DNA from: Gammaproteobacteria bacterium
Lineage (GTDB): Bacteria > Pseudomonadota > Gammaproteobacteria > Steroidobacterales > GCA-2729495
DNA: 56,015 nt
NCBI GenBank assembly: GCA_020853135.1
Contig: JADYZO010000114.1
Location: 1 to 56,015 of the forward strand
Reading direction: 5' to 3'
Part shown: positions 1 through 11,320 of the stretch, one piece after another
How the letters are laid out: each line of letters begins with the position of its first letter
Position numbering within the stretch: position 1 is the stretch's first letter
Made by a program: the position numbers and the translations under genes
Notes under the pieces: generated by a model
What the model was told of the DNA's origin: nothing
Databases searched by the model: none
What the model saw: only the letters and a program-made list of their open reading frames with translations

Positions 1-2
1 AC

Positions 3-296
3 TTGTGGGCATCCGCCGAGATGGTGGCGCTGGTGCGCGAGGCGCAGATATTCCGGCCTGCGCTGCGCGCGGCCTTCGTCGTCAATCGGCGCGTCAGTGC
101 CACCGTCATCGGCCGCGAAGCGCGCCAGGCGCTTGCCGATCAGCCGCTGCCGGCGCTGCGGTCTGAAGTGCATCAGCGCATCGTGTTCGCCGACAGCGTG
201 GCCGCCGGCCGGCTTGCCAGCGAGACGGCGCCCCACAGCGCCGCGGCACGCGAGATCACCGCGCTGGTCGATGAACTGCTGCGGTGGCCGACATGA
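3..296 (+). CDS. parA: ParA-family partition ATPase, C-terminal part only
   Basis: This is the C-terminal ~97 residues of a ParA/MinD-like ATPase whose start lies left of the window. The segment FVVNRRVSATVIGREAR followed by a helix-rich end matches the C-terminal half of plasmid and ICE ParA proteins, where an asparagine-containing strand contacts the nucleotide base. The Walker A lysine would be upstream and is not visible. In Tn4371-type ICEs a parA gene sits just before traF, and the same order is seen here. It overlaps the next small gene by 13 bases, so the two are probably translated together. The likely role is maintenance of the excised element; that is inference. Confidence 0.8.
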   Translation: MWASAEMVALVREAQIFRPALRAAFVVNRRVSATVIGREARQALADQPLPALRSEVHQRIVFADSVAAGRLASETAPHSAAAREITALVDELLRWPT

Positions 297-544
297 CGAC
301 GGCGCGCGCCAAACGCATCGCCATCGGTGCGCGCCCGCCGGCGAACCCGCACGCCGAGGCGTGGGTTCGCCAGGGCGAGGCCGACAGCCTCCAGAAAGCC
401 GACCTCTACACCGCGCGCCTGACCCTCGACATCACACCCGCGATGCGCGCCCGCATCAAGGTGTCGGCGTTCACGCAAGGCGTGACCGTCGCCGAGCTGC
501 TGCGCGCACTGCTGGAACGCGAGTTCCCGGAGAAGACCCAATGA
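284..544 (+). CDS. Small partition-associated protein, ribbon-helix-helix-like
   Basis: An 86-residue protein follows parA and overlaps its end. Its second half, starting near TLDITPAMRARIKVSAFTQG, reads as a short strand followed by two helices. This is the usual form of ParB-like or CopG-like ribbon-helix-helix proteins that partner ParA ATPases. The N-terminal half is basic and proline-rich. The position between parA and the DUF2840 gene is conserved in Tn4371-family elements. DNA binding at a centromere-like site is inferred from fold and context; no operator was identified. Confidence 0.65.
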   Translation: MADMTTARAKRIAIGARPPANPHAEAWVRQGEADSLQKADLYTARLTLDITPAMRARIKVSAFTQGVTVAELLRALLEREFPEKTQ

Positions 545-1074
545 ACGCGCAACCTTCGGCGACCACGGCCGCACCACCGCCGTCGTTCGCTGCGCTCGCC
601 GGTCAGACCGGCGGCGCGCTGCCGACCCGCGTATCGCTCGCCTACGTTGAGCAGCGCATCGACATCTACCTGCGCTTCGGCGAGCCAGCGCGTACCGTCC
701 GGCTCGACCGCTGGCGGCGCGTCGCGGTGTTCCTGCCAGGCGCGATGTTCTGCCGCATCCGCTGGCAGGCCAACGACTACGGCACGATCCGCTGGCAGCT
801 CATGGTAATGCAGGCTTGCACACCACTGGACGCAGCCCAGCGCATCTCCGGCGTGCTGCCCGGTGCGCGCTTGCTGCTGCACGCTGAGGGCGGGCGGGCC
901 GTGCGCGCGGTGCTGCCGCAGATCGACGCCGTCGAGGCGCAGGGCATTGCACCGGCCGCCGTGTCGCCCGCGTACTGGCGCACGCTGGGCAACCGGCTCG
1001 CTGCGCGTCTACCGCTGCCGGCGTACACCGCCGAGCGGCACGCCGCCTTGCTGGCCGGGAAGGTGCTGCCATGA
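541..1074 (+). CDS. DUF2840 domain protein of the ICE
   Basis: This 177-residue protein starts at an ATGA overlap with the preceding gene. From about residue 25 to the end it matches the DUF2840 family as I recall it: a VEQRIDIYLRFG strand, then a tryptophan-rich FCRIRWQANDYGTIRW segment. The family is found almost only in conjugative elements between parA and traF. No signal peptide or membrane segment is visible and no biochemical function is established. It overlaps traF by four bases, so the parA to relaxase block looks like a single transcript. Confidence 0.75.
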   Translation: MNAQPSATTAAPPPSFAALAGQTGGALPTRVSLAYVEQRIDIYLRFGEPARTVRLDRWRRVAVFLPGAMFCRIRWQANDYGTIRWQLMVMQACTPLDAAQRISGVLPGARLLLHAEGGRAVRAVLPQIDAVEAQGIAPAAVSPAYWRTLGNRLAARLPLPAYTAERHAALLAGKVLP

Positions 1075-1646
1075 CGACTACATCCGCTACCGGCCCCGCA
1101 CAGCATCCTCGCTCGCGCCTGCGCGTTCGCCTCGTGCTGGCGGGCTTATCCGCCTGCGGCCTCGCTGCGCTGGCCTGGGCGTCCTTCGTGCAGCCCGATG
1201 CCCGCGTCATCTACAACCCTTCCGACAGCGTGCCGGTCGGCTGGTATCGCGTCGATCCACTCCGACACCGGGCCGACTCGCTGCCTGTTGGCAGCATCGT
1301 GCTGACTCGCCTGCCGCGTGATGCTGCCGCGCTCGCTGCGCAGCGCGGCTACCTGCCGGTGCACGTCCCGCTGCTCAAGCGTGTGGGTGCGGTATGGCCG
1401 CAAGAGGTGTGCGTCACGAATGGGATTGTTCGCATCGACAGCGTGCCTACGGCCGCTGCCCTTCGCACCGACCGCATGCGCCGACCGCTGCAAGCCTGGC
1501 CGAACTGTCGCCGCCTTCAACCTGGCGAACTGTTCCTGTTGAGCACGACCAATCCCGCGTCGTTCGACAGCCGCTACTTCGGGCCGATTGCCGCATCCGA
1601 CGTGATCGGCGTTGCGCATCCGGTCTGGCTGGAGAAGCGCCGATGA
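1071..1646 (+). CDS. traF: TraF, S26-family conjugal transfer signal peptidase
   Basis: This 191-residue membrane-anchored serine peptidase is of the TraF type, which in RP4 cyclises the TrbC pilin. A single transmembrane helix spans about residues 20-38. The catalytic serine motif is NPSDSVPVGWYRV, with Ser53 the likely nucleophile, and the general-base lysine is probably Lys103 in PLLKRVGA. A C-terminal box, NPASFDSRYFGPI, is typical of S26 enzymes. Its substrate here should be the TrbC pilin encoded at 19395. ATGA overlaps on both sides indicate translational coupling. Confidence 0.88.
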   Translation: MTTTSATGPAQHPRSRLRVRLVLAGLSACGLAALAWASFVQPDARVIYNPSDSVPVGWYRVDPLRHRADSLPVGSIVLTRLPRDAAALAAQRGYLPVHVPLLKRVGAVWPQEVCVTNGIVRIDSVPTAAALRTDRMRRPLQAWPNCRRLQPGELFLLSTTNPASFDSRYFGPIAASDVIGVAHPVWLEKRR

Positions 1647-2086
1647 CGGCTGCCGATTCGCTGCGCTTCATCGTGCCATTCGGCGTGTCGTCGCGCTGGC
1701 CGTCCCTTTGTCGCCGCGCGTGTCGTGCGAGCGCATCCGCGCCGCACTCCGCGCAGCATCCGGCGCGGCTTCCCGACGTGCAGGCGTCTTGCCTCGAACG
1801 CGCCCGGCCTGTGGCCTTGGCCGCGTTCGCCGGCGCGCTGGCTGCAAGCAGCGCAGCGCCGCCGGGCCGCCGACGCCCGGAGCGTCAGCGCAGGGCCGAG
1901 GCGGAAGGCAAGATAAAAGGTCGCGGCACATGGCCGCTTGAAATCACCGTCTGCACATGGGGGTGGCACGGCACGCGCCAGGGGGTGGCTGCGTGCCGCG
2001 ACGGTGCGCAATGCCGCATCGGCATTGGCGAAGTCGCGTGCTTCGCACGCCGGACTGCGATGGTCTTGGATAGAGCTGCCGCATGA
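1643..2086 (+). CDS. Small basic hypothetical protein between traF and relaxase
   Basis: A 147-residue reading frame is joined to traF by ATGA and to the relaxase by another ATGA, so the ribosome could pass through all three. The protein is rich in Arg, Ala and Ser and has no recognisable domain. Its C-terminal third is encoded by DNA dense in perfect inverted repeats that I read as the likely oriT. The protein sequence there may therefore be shaped by DNA structure more than by function. It could be a real accessory transfer protein or an open frame kept by chance. I do not recognise a family. Confidence 0.45.
   Translation: MTAADSLRFIVPFGVSSRWPSLCRRACRASASAPHSAQHPARLPDVQASCLERARPVALAAFAGALAASSAAPPGRRRPERQRRAEAEGKIKGRGTWPLEITVCTWGWHGTRQGVAACRDGAQCRIGIGEVACFARRTAMVLDRAAA
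1969..2050. other. Candidate origin of transfer (oriT)
   Basis: Three perfect inverted repeats lie back to back just before the relaxase gene. CGGCACGC at 1969-1976 pairs with GCGTGCCG at 1991-1998 across a 14-base loop. AATGCCG at 2010-2016 pairs with CGGCATT at 2020-2026 with a 3-base loop. GCGTGC at 2036-2041 pairs with GCACGC at 2045-2050 with a 3-base loop. Clusters like this next to a relaxase gene are typical of origins of transfer. No nic consensus was recognised, so the exact nick site is unknown. Confidence 0.45.
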
Positions 2087-4044
2087 GCGCCCGCGACGAC
2101 GACCGTTTCCGCGTCCGCCCCGGCGCGCCGAAACAGCGCGGCGATGCCTTCGTCAACAAGGTGCTGCGCCAGACGAACAAGGCTGGCGCCAAGCTCGGCA
2201 AGATAGCCGAGAAGGTCGGCCGGCGGCCTGGTTCCCGGCTCGGGCGCGGCCACGTCGCAGCGCGCTTTGCAGGCCGCGGGCTGGGAGCGAACGCGCGTCG
2301 CGTCACGATCAAGATGCGGCTGGTCAATCTGGCGCAGGCCGGGCCGCGTTCGACCGCCTCGCACCTGCGCTACATCGAGCGCGAAGGTGTCGATCGTCAG
2401 GGCGGGCCAGGTCAAGCCTACGGAGCGACGACCGACGACGCCGACCTCGAAGCATTCAAGGAATGCGGTGCGGACGACCGCCACCAGTTCCGGTTCATCG
2501 TCTCGCCGGAAGATGCCGAACAGCTCGACGACCTGCGCACCTACACGCGGCACCTGATGGCGCGCATGGAGTCTGACCTGGGTACGCGGCTCGAATGGGT
2601 GGCTGTCGATCACTGGAACACCGACAACCCGCACACGCACGTCGTCTTGCGCGGCAAGGACGACACCGGAAAAGACCTCATCATTTCCCGCGACTACATC
2701 GCCGAGGGGATGCGCCGCCGAGCATCCGAGCTGGCGACCGAATGGCTGGGGCCGCGCACCGAGCTGGAGATCCAGCAGGCCATGCGGCGCGAGGTGGAAC
2801 AAGAACGGTGGACGGCACTGGATCGCACCTTGCAGCGCGAGGCCGGCGACGATGGCCTGGTGCGTACCGAACGCTTCGCCGAGCCCCGGCTACAACGCCA
2901 GCGGCAAGTGCTGATCGGCCGCCTGCAACGCTTGCAGCGCATGGGCTTGGCGACCGAGCAGCAGCCCGGCGCGTGGGCCGTTCATGCCGAGGCCGAGCCG
3001 ACGCTACGAGCGATGGGCGAGCGCGGCGACATCATTCGCACGATGCAGCGGGCCATGAGCGGCAAGCTCCGTGAACTGGCCGTGTTCGAGCCGGGCAGCG
3101 ACGGCCGCACCCTCGTTGGCAGAGTGGCCGGCAAAGGGCTGGCCGACGAGTTGTACGACAAGGGCTATCTGATCGTCGATGGCACGGACGGCAAAGCGCA
3201 CTACGTCGCGCTGCCGCCGCGGTCTGAACTGGAGCAGTTCCCGACCGGCGCCGTGGTGGAGGCAAAGGGCGCGGCATACGTGCGCGCGGCTGACCGCAAC
3301 ATCGGCGCGCTGGCAGCCAATGGCATCTATCGCACCGACCATCACCTTGCCGTTGCGCAGGGCCAGGCCACGCCCGACCGTGACCCGCGAGAAGTGGTGG
3401 CCGCCCACGTGCGCCGGCTCGAAGCCCTACGCCGCGCCGGCATCGTGGAGCGCGAGGCCGAAGGCGTTTGGCGCGTGCCCGCCGACTTGGCAGAGCGCGG
3501 CCGCCAATACGACGCGCAGCGCCTTGGCGGCGGTGTCGCGGTGGAGCTGAAATCTCACCTGTCCATCGAGCGACAAACCCGCGTCATTGGTGCCACCTGG
3601 CTCGACCAGCAGTTGATCGGCGGCGGCAAGGGGCTGGGCGAGCTGGGCTTTGGGGCCGAGGTCAAGGACGCGCTACGGCAGCGCGCCGACTTCCTGGCCG
3701 AACAGGGACTGGCCGAGCATCGCGGGCCGCGCGTCGTGCTTGCGCGCAATCTGCTGGCGACGCTGCGCGGGCGCGAGCTGGTTCAGGCCGCGAAGAACAT
3801 TGCCGCCGAAACCGAACTGGAGCATCGGCCGGTGGCCGATGGGCAGCGCGTGGCCGGCATCTACCGGCGCAGCGTCCAGCTCGTCAGTGGGCGCTACGCC
3901 ATGCTCGACGACGGCAAGGCGTTCAGCCTAGTGCCGTGGAAGCCGGTGATCGAGCAGCGGCTGGGTCAGCAGCTTGCCGCGACGGTGCGCGGCGGTGGGG
4001 TGTCGTGGGAAATCGCTCGGTCGCGTCATCCAAGCCTTGGTTGA
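2083..4044 (+). CDS. VirD2-type relaxase with DUF3363 domain
   Basis: This 653-residue conjugative relaxase is expected to nick one strand at oriT and pilot it into the recipient. The histidine triad is clear in DHWNTDNPHTHVVLRG (His177, His184, His186) and would hold the catalytic metal. Tyr97 in HLRYIER is the best candidate for the covalent tyrosine. The C-terminal half (about 260-653) matches DUF3363, and the protein ends at the usual point for the family. The N-terminus is basic, as expected for DNA binding. It is translationally coupled to the upstream ORF. A shortened second copy of part of this gene lies just downstream at 4122-4253. Confidence 0.93.
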   Translation: MSARDDDRFRVRPGAPKQRGDAFVNKVLRQTNKAGAKLGKIAEKVGRRPGSRLGRGHVAARFAGRGLGANARRVTIKMRLVNLAQAGPRSTASHLRYIEREGVDRQGGPGQAYGATTDDADLEAFKECGADDRHQFRFIVSPEDAEQLDDLRTYTRHLMARMESDLGTRLEWVAVDHWNTDNPHTHVVLRGKDDTGKDLIISRDYIAEGMRRRASELATEWLGPRTELEIQQAMRREVEQERWTALDRTLQREAGDDGLVRTERFAEPRLQRQRQVLIGRLQRLQRMGLATEQQPGAWAVHAEAEPTLRAMGERGDIIRTMQRAMSGKLRELAVFEPGSDGRTLVGRVAGKGLADELYDKGYLIVDGTDGKAHYVALPPRSELEQFPTGAVVEAKGAAYVRAADRNIGALAANGIYRTDHHLAVAQGQATPDRDPREVVAAHVRRLEALRRAGIVEREAEGVWRVPADLAERGRQYDAQRLGGGVAVELKSHLSIERQTRVIGATWLDQQLIGGGKGLGELGFGAEVKDALRQRADFLAEQGLAEHRGPRVVLARNLLATLRGRELVQAAKNIAAETELEHRPVADGQRVAGIYRRSVQLVSGRYAMLDDGKAFSLVPWKPVIEQRLGQQLAATVRGGGVSWEIARSRHPSLG

Positions 4045-4121
4045 AACACTGACCGTTACGTGGTCAGCGGATCGTACTGGCCGGAGCACGGTAAGGAGCA
4101 CCGCGTCTGCTGCATGGCTCG

Positions 4122-4253
4122 ATGCGCGTTGAATGCCTCGCCGAATCCCTGCTGCAACGCCAGCGGCAGATGCTACTTCGTGCCGCCGCCGCAGTCAGAA
4201 AACTAGAGCAGTACCCGACCGGCGCAATGGTGGAAGTGAACGGACGTCTCTGA
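4122..4253 (+). pseudogene. Internally deleted relaxase remnant
   Basis: A 43-codon open frame joins two separate blocks of the relaxase. The first block, VECLAESLLQRQRQML, corresponds to VRTERFAEPRLQRQRQVL near relaxase residue 260. The second, KLEQYPTGAMVEVNG, corresponds to ELEQFPTGAVVEAKG near residue 378. About 100 codons between the blocks are missing, and everything after the second block is gone. DNA similarity is strong but not perfect, so this is a diverged copy from a related element, not a recent tandem duplication. It marks the left junction of the metal cargo. Confidence 0.7.
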
Positions 4254-4287
4254 CGGCACCATCCCGCGCGAGCCTGGCATAAGGCCG

Positions 4288-4319
4288 TTGACCCTGTAGT
4301 GACTACAGGGTGCTCAATA
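4288..4319 (+). promoter_or_regulatory. MerR-family operator/promoter for the metal-efflux operon
   Basis: A -35 box TTGACC (4288-4293) and a -10-like TCAATA (4314-4319) are separated by 20 bases, the long spacer typical of MerR-activated promoters. A palindrome lies between them, with arms ACCCTGTAG and CTACAGGGT around a central TGA (4291-4311). It closely resembles operators of PbrR, CadR and ZntR regulators. The regulator is most likely the CadR-like protein encoded 6.5 kb downstream in the same direction. The predicted transcript would start near 4326 and run into the gene at 4470. Confidence 0.8.
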
Positions 4320-4469
4320 TCCAGCATATGGAGATTACCTGGTCAACGCAAAGGCCCACTAAACAAGCGTTTAGGCGTTCGCCGTGCTGCTGGCGAAGAA
4401 ACGGCGGCACTGTTTCGCGTTCTGGTGTTCCGGTGCGCCGGCTGGAGTTCTCGGGAGTACAATAGCCAG

Positions 4470-4868
4470 ATGCGTTCCGTGCTCGCATACGGTCGGTCCT
4501 TCCTGTTGCTGGCTTTCAGCCTGTTGCTCACGCTACAGGTGTCAGGCACGCACCTACATCTGTGCTTCGACGGCCAAGCACCCCCGGTTCAGGTGCACTT
4601 GGTGGACACACCGGGGAATCACGGAAACGAGAATGTCGCAGAGCAGCATGTCGATAAGGACTTGCAGTTCGCGGGTAGTCCCGCAGTTCGCGACAAGTCA
4701 TCCTCACCGGATCTGCCGCCGGTGCTTCCTGCGAGCTGGCCCACGGGATATTCGCCAGTCCAGCTGGTCGCCGCTGGTGTCCCGGAATTTCAGACCTCTT
4801 TTCAATTCCAGCAGATTCATGAACTGCTGCCGCCTTCGCGCGGCCCTCCCCTGACGGCGCGCGCCTGA
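4470..4868 (+). CDS. Small exported CzcI-like protein
   Basis: This 132-residue protein has an N-terminal hydrophobic signal sequence (about residues 8-24, SFLLLAFSLLLTLQVSG), so it is likely exported. The rest contains several histidines (THLHLCFDG, NHGNEN, EQHVDK) and one cysteine but no known domain. It is the first gene after the MerR-type promoter and directly precedes czcC, the place where czcI or similar small periplasmic proteins occur in other czc operons. The start at 4470 places the signal peptide at the N-terminus; the longer upstream frame runs through the promoter region. Metal sensing or chaperoning is inference from position. Confidence 0.6.
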   Translation: MRSVLAYGRSFLLLAFSLLLTLQVSGTHLHLCFDGQAPPVQVHLVDTPGNHGNENVAEQHVDKDLQFAGSPAVRDKSSSPDLPPVLPASWPTGYSPVQLVAAGVPEFQTSFQFQQIHELLPPSRGPPLTARA

Positions 4869-4955
4869 CGCCCGTCCGCGCCCCGCGACCCTAATGGGTT
4901 GCTGGGCGTCCCCAAGAAGCGTGCTGTTGAGCGGCACCGATCAGGAGCCTTCGGA

Positions 4956-6260
4956 ATGTATGCGTTCTTTGTCTATGTGCGCACGTGGAAAGCGTGCGCA
5001 CGGCATTGGTGCCGCGGCGCCTTGCTTGTTTCTGTCGGGTTGTGCGTACCGGCTCTTGCCGGCGCGGTGGAAGCCGAGCTGACGTTACGCCAAGCGATCG
5101 AGGCGGCGCTCGAGCGCAACCCGGACTTGGCCATGTTTGAGTTCGATTTCCGGGTCAATGACGCCCAGCGTCTGCAGGCGGCCTTGCGCCCCCCGACGGA
5201 AGCGGGAGTCTCGCTGGAGAATTTTGCCGGAACTGGCGAGATGAAGGGATTCGGCGGGTCCGAGGCGACCTTGGCCATTTCTCAGGTCATCGAATTGGGT
5301 GGTAAGCGTCAGGCTCGGATAGCTACCGTCGAAGCCGGCCGCGACAACCTGACCACCGCTCGCCAAGCTGCGCAGCTGGATGTGGTGGCGGAGGTGACGC
5401 GGCGGTTTATCGCTGTCGCGGAAGCGCAGGAGAAGGTAGCCCTCGCGCAGCGCGCAACCGAACTGGCGACCAATACGGCGCGGGCCTCGGATGCGCGCGT
5501 GCAAGCTGCCCGCGCTCCCCACGTCGAGCTGGATCGGGCGGCGGTCGCTGAACAGCGCGCCCGCCTTGAGCTGCAGAGTGCGCGCAGTCAGCTGGATACC
5601 GCCCGTCGCTCCCTAGCTGCAATGTGGGGCTCGGACGAGGCTTCAGTGAACGAGCAGCCACTCGGCAGCGTGCAGGCACAGCTCTATAACCTGCCCAGTT
5701 CGGGCGACTACGCGCGCCTGATATCGAGCCTGGCAAAGAGCCCGGACTTTCTGCGCTTCGCCAGCGAGGAGCGTTTGCGTGATGCCGAACTACGCCTTGC
5801 CGCAAGCCAGCGCCGCGCGGATCTGACGGTGGGCGGCGGGATCAAGCGGCTGCAAACCGGCCGCGACTACGGCCTCGTGGCCTCGTTCTCGATCCCACTA
5901 TTCGCCGGACGGCGCGCTGAAAGTTTCGTTGCGGAAGCCGCGGCCCGGCGTGACGCCGTAGGAGCGGAGCGGGAAGCGGCACTGGTCAAAGCCAAGGCGC
6001 AGCTGTTCGCTTTGCACCGCCAGCTTCAGGATGCCGTCGCCGTGGCTCAGTCATTGGAGACCACCACTATCCCGACGATGGAAGAGGCGCTGCGCGAAAC
6101 CGAGTACGCCTTCGAACGCGGCCGGTATAGCTATCTGGAACTGGTGGATGCACAACGCGAGTACCTCGCCGTCCAGAGCGAACGCATCGACGCTAGCACG
6201 CTGGCGCAGCTGTTGGCCGCCGAAATCGAGCGGCTGACAAATGCGCCACTGGCACCGTGA
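4956..6260 (+). CDS. czcC: CzcC-type outer membrane factor
   Basis: This 434-residue TolC-family outer membrane protein is the exit duct of a CzcCBA heavy-metal efflux pump. A signal peptide covers about residues 1-36 (ALLVSVGLCVPALAGAVEA). Two outer membrane efflux repeats follow, with long heptad-rich helices and a conserved FERGRYSYLELVDAQREY segment near the C-terminus. The start at 4956 is preferred because AGGAG lies eight bases upstream; an in-frame start at 4899 lacks this. It lies in the order czcC-czcB-czcA, as expected for the family. Substrate (Zn, Cd or Co) cannot be read from this subunit. Confidence 0.88.
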   Translation: MYAFFVYVRTWKACARHWCRGALLVSVGLCVPALAGAVEAELTLRQAIEAALERNPDLAMFEFDFRVNDAQRLQAALRPPTEAGVSLENFAGTGEMKGFGGSEATLAISQVIELGGKRQARIATVEAGRDNLTTARQAAQLDVVAEVTRRFIAVAEAQEKVALAQRATELATNTARASDARVQAARAPHVELDRAAVAEQRARLELQSARSQLDTARRSLAAMWGSDEASVNEQPLGSVQAQLYNLPSSGDYARLISSLAKSPDFLRFASEERLRDAELRLAASQRRADLTVGGGIKRLQTGRDYGLVASFSIPLFAGRRAESFVAEAAARRDAVGAEREAALVKAKAQLFALHRQLQDAVAVAQSLETTTIPTMEEALRETEYAFERGRYSYLELVDAQREYLAVQSERIDASTLAQLLAAEIERLTNAPLAP

Positions 6261-6298
6261 CCAGAGCCTCATCAAAACCTAATTCAGAGCAAGAAATC

Positions 6299-7276
6299 AT
6301 GAATACCAGAATCCCCGTTGCGAGCAGCCTGCTGCTTGCCGTAGTGCTTGCAGTCAGCGGCTGTGGGTCTTCCGAGCCCGCAGCACCAGTTGCAGCCACG
6401 AATGATCATGGCAATGCCGAGGGCGGACATGCGGAGGGCGAAGGCGAAGAGTCCGAAGAAGGGCGTGTACACCTGACGCCTGCGCAGATTGAGGCGGCCG
6501 GTATCGGCCTGGCCACCGTAGGCCCTGCCAGTATCCGCGAGACACTGAGCGTCTACGGGTCGATTGCCCCTAACGCCGAGCGTGTTCGGGATGTGTCTGC
6601 GCGCTTTGCGGGTGTGATTAGCAGTGTAGACAAGAAGATCGGTGATGCCGTGCGCCAAGGCGAGACTCTGGCCACGGTCGAGAGCAATGAGAGTTTGCGT
6701 ACCTACGCCGTGACAGCGCCACTCGCGGGCGTCATCACTGAGCGCAGCGCAAATGCTGGCGAGCAGACTGGTGACAGGAAGTTGTTCACGGTGGCTGATC
6801 TGTCCACAGTGTGGGTTGAGCTTTCGCTTTTCCCGCGCGACCGAGCACGCGTGCAGGTGGGCCAGCCGGTCCGAGTGCGCAGCGCAGATTCCGGTCTTTC
6901 GGCTGATGGCCGCGTAGTCTACGTCGCTCCATTCGGCAGCAGCGCGAGCCAAACCCTGACCGCGCGTGTCCAACTTGCCAATCCAGAGCGGCGTTGGGCG
7001 CCGGGGCTGTACGTGAGTGCGGATGTCGTGCTCTCGGAGAGCCCTGCGCCACTCACCATACGCAACGAGGCCATCCAAATCATGGAGGGTCAGAGCAGCA
7101 TATTTGTCGAGGAGGAACCAGGTGAGTTCGTGCCCTATCCGGTGCAGCTCGGTCGTAGCGACGGGGAAGTGACGGAAATCCTCCGTGGGCTGCAGGCCGG
7201 TCAACGCTACGCAACGGTCAACAGCTTCATCCTGAAAGCCCAGATGGGTGCTGGCTCGGCCGAGCACGGCCACTAG
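6299..7276 (+). CDS. czcB: CzcB-type RND periplasmic adaptor, lipoprotein
   Basis: This 325-residue membrane fusion protein links the inner-membrane pump to CzcC. The start at 6299 gives a short lipoprotein signal with lipobox AVSGC (Cys22); the longer frame from 6257 overlaps czcC and lacks a signal at its start. Residues 39-60 are rich in His, Glu and Gly (NDHGNAEGGHAEGEGEE), plausibly metal-binding. The barrel-sandwich core runs from about 80 to 170 and the beta-barrel from about 175 to 255. The gene lies 38 bases after czcC and nine before czcA, so one transcript is expected. Confidence 0.88.
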   Translation: MNTRIPVASSLLLAVVLAVSGCGSSEPAAPVAATNDHGNAEGGHAEGEGEESEEGRVHLTPAQIEAAGIGLATVGPASIRETLSVYGSIAPNAERVRDVSARFAGVISSVDKKIGDAVRQGETLATVESNESLRTYAVTAPLAGVITERSANAGEQTGDRKLFTVADLSTVWVELSLFPRDRARVQVGQPVRVRSADSGLSADGRVVYVAPFGSSASQTLTARVQLANPERRWAPGLYVSADVVLSESPAPLTIRNEAIQIMEGQSSIFVEEEPGEFVPYPVQLGRSDGEVTEILRGLQAGQRYATVNSFILKAQMGAGSAEHGH

Positions 7277-10749
<3,473 letters not shown>

Positions 10750-10791
10750 GGCAACGGAGTCTATGAACGGCTCGGGACCGCGAGACTTGAT

Positions 10792-10807
10792 CTACAGGAG
10801 TCCAGCA
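10792..10807 (+). repeat. 16-bp direct repeat, copy 2 (ribosome-binding region)
   Basis: This is the second exact copy of ctacaggagtccagca. It supplies the AGGAG site for the MerR-family gene and runs into its start codon. See the copy at 10415-10430. Confidence 0.8.
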
Positions 10808-11262
10808 TGAGAATCGGCGATTTGGCACGAGTCACGCGCACTTCCGTGGAAACCATCCGCTTCTACGAGCGCGTCGGACTGTTGCCTATGCCCAGGCGCA
10901 GTTCAGGGAACTATCGCATGTACGACGCAACGCATGAAGAACGGCTGCAGTTCATCCGCAATTGCCGATCGCTCGATATGACGTTGGACGAAGTGCGTCT
11001 GCTGCTCGCCACCAAGGATGACCCGGATCGGGGCTGTACTGACGTGCATGGTCTTTTGGACGAACACATAGAGCACGTAACTAGTCGCATCGCGGATTTG
11101 ACGGCACTGGAACAGACACTACGCGCGCTGAGATTGAAATGTGGAGAATCTCGTCCCGGAGGTGAGTGCGGCATCCTGACTGGCTTGCCTGCCGACGGTG
11201 CCCGCCGTGTGTCTGGGGAATCGCATGTAGCAGGCTCACGCAAGAGTCCCGCTGGGCGATGA
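10807..11262 (+). CDS. cadR: CadR/PbrR-type MerR-family metal regulator
   Basis: This 151-residue MerR-family activator has the winged-helix domain at residues 1-70 (IGDLARVTRTSVETIRFYE) and a dimerisation helix at about 80-110. The three cysteines expected of Cd(II)/Pb(II) sensors are present: Cys77 in RGCTDVH, and Cys112 and Cys121 in the KCGESRPGGECGIL loop. When metal binds, such proteins untwist a promoter with a 19-20 base spacer, and the promoter at 4288-4319 has exactly that form. The gene lies inside the operon it probably controls, in the same direction, instead of being divergent as is common. Confidence 0.9.
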   Translation: MRIGDLARVTRTSVETIRFYERVGLLPMPRRSSGNYRMYDATHEERLQFIRNCRSLDMTLDEVRLLLATKDDPDRGCTDVHGLLDEHIEHVTSRIADLTALEQTLRALRLKCGESRPGGECGILTGLPADGARRVSGESHVAGSRKSPAGR

Positions 11263-11320
11263 AGGATCGTAGGACAGCTTTGCTCCCATCGCAGCTCATC
11301 GCTTGCCGAGGGCATTTTAT

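Noticed and set aside
2083-4044. Possibility that the relaxase is truncated because a fragment of it recurs downstream
   Set aside because: The intact gene ends at the usual DUF3363 C-terminus; the downstream piece is a separate diverged copy.
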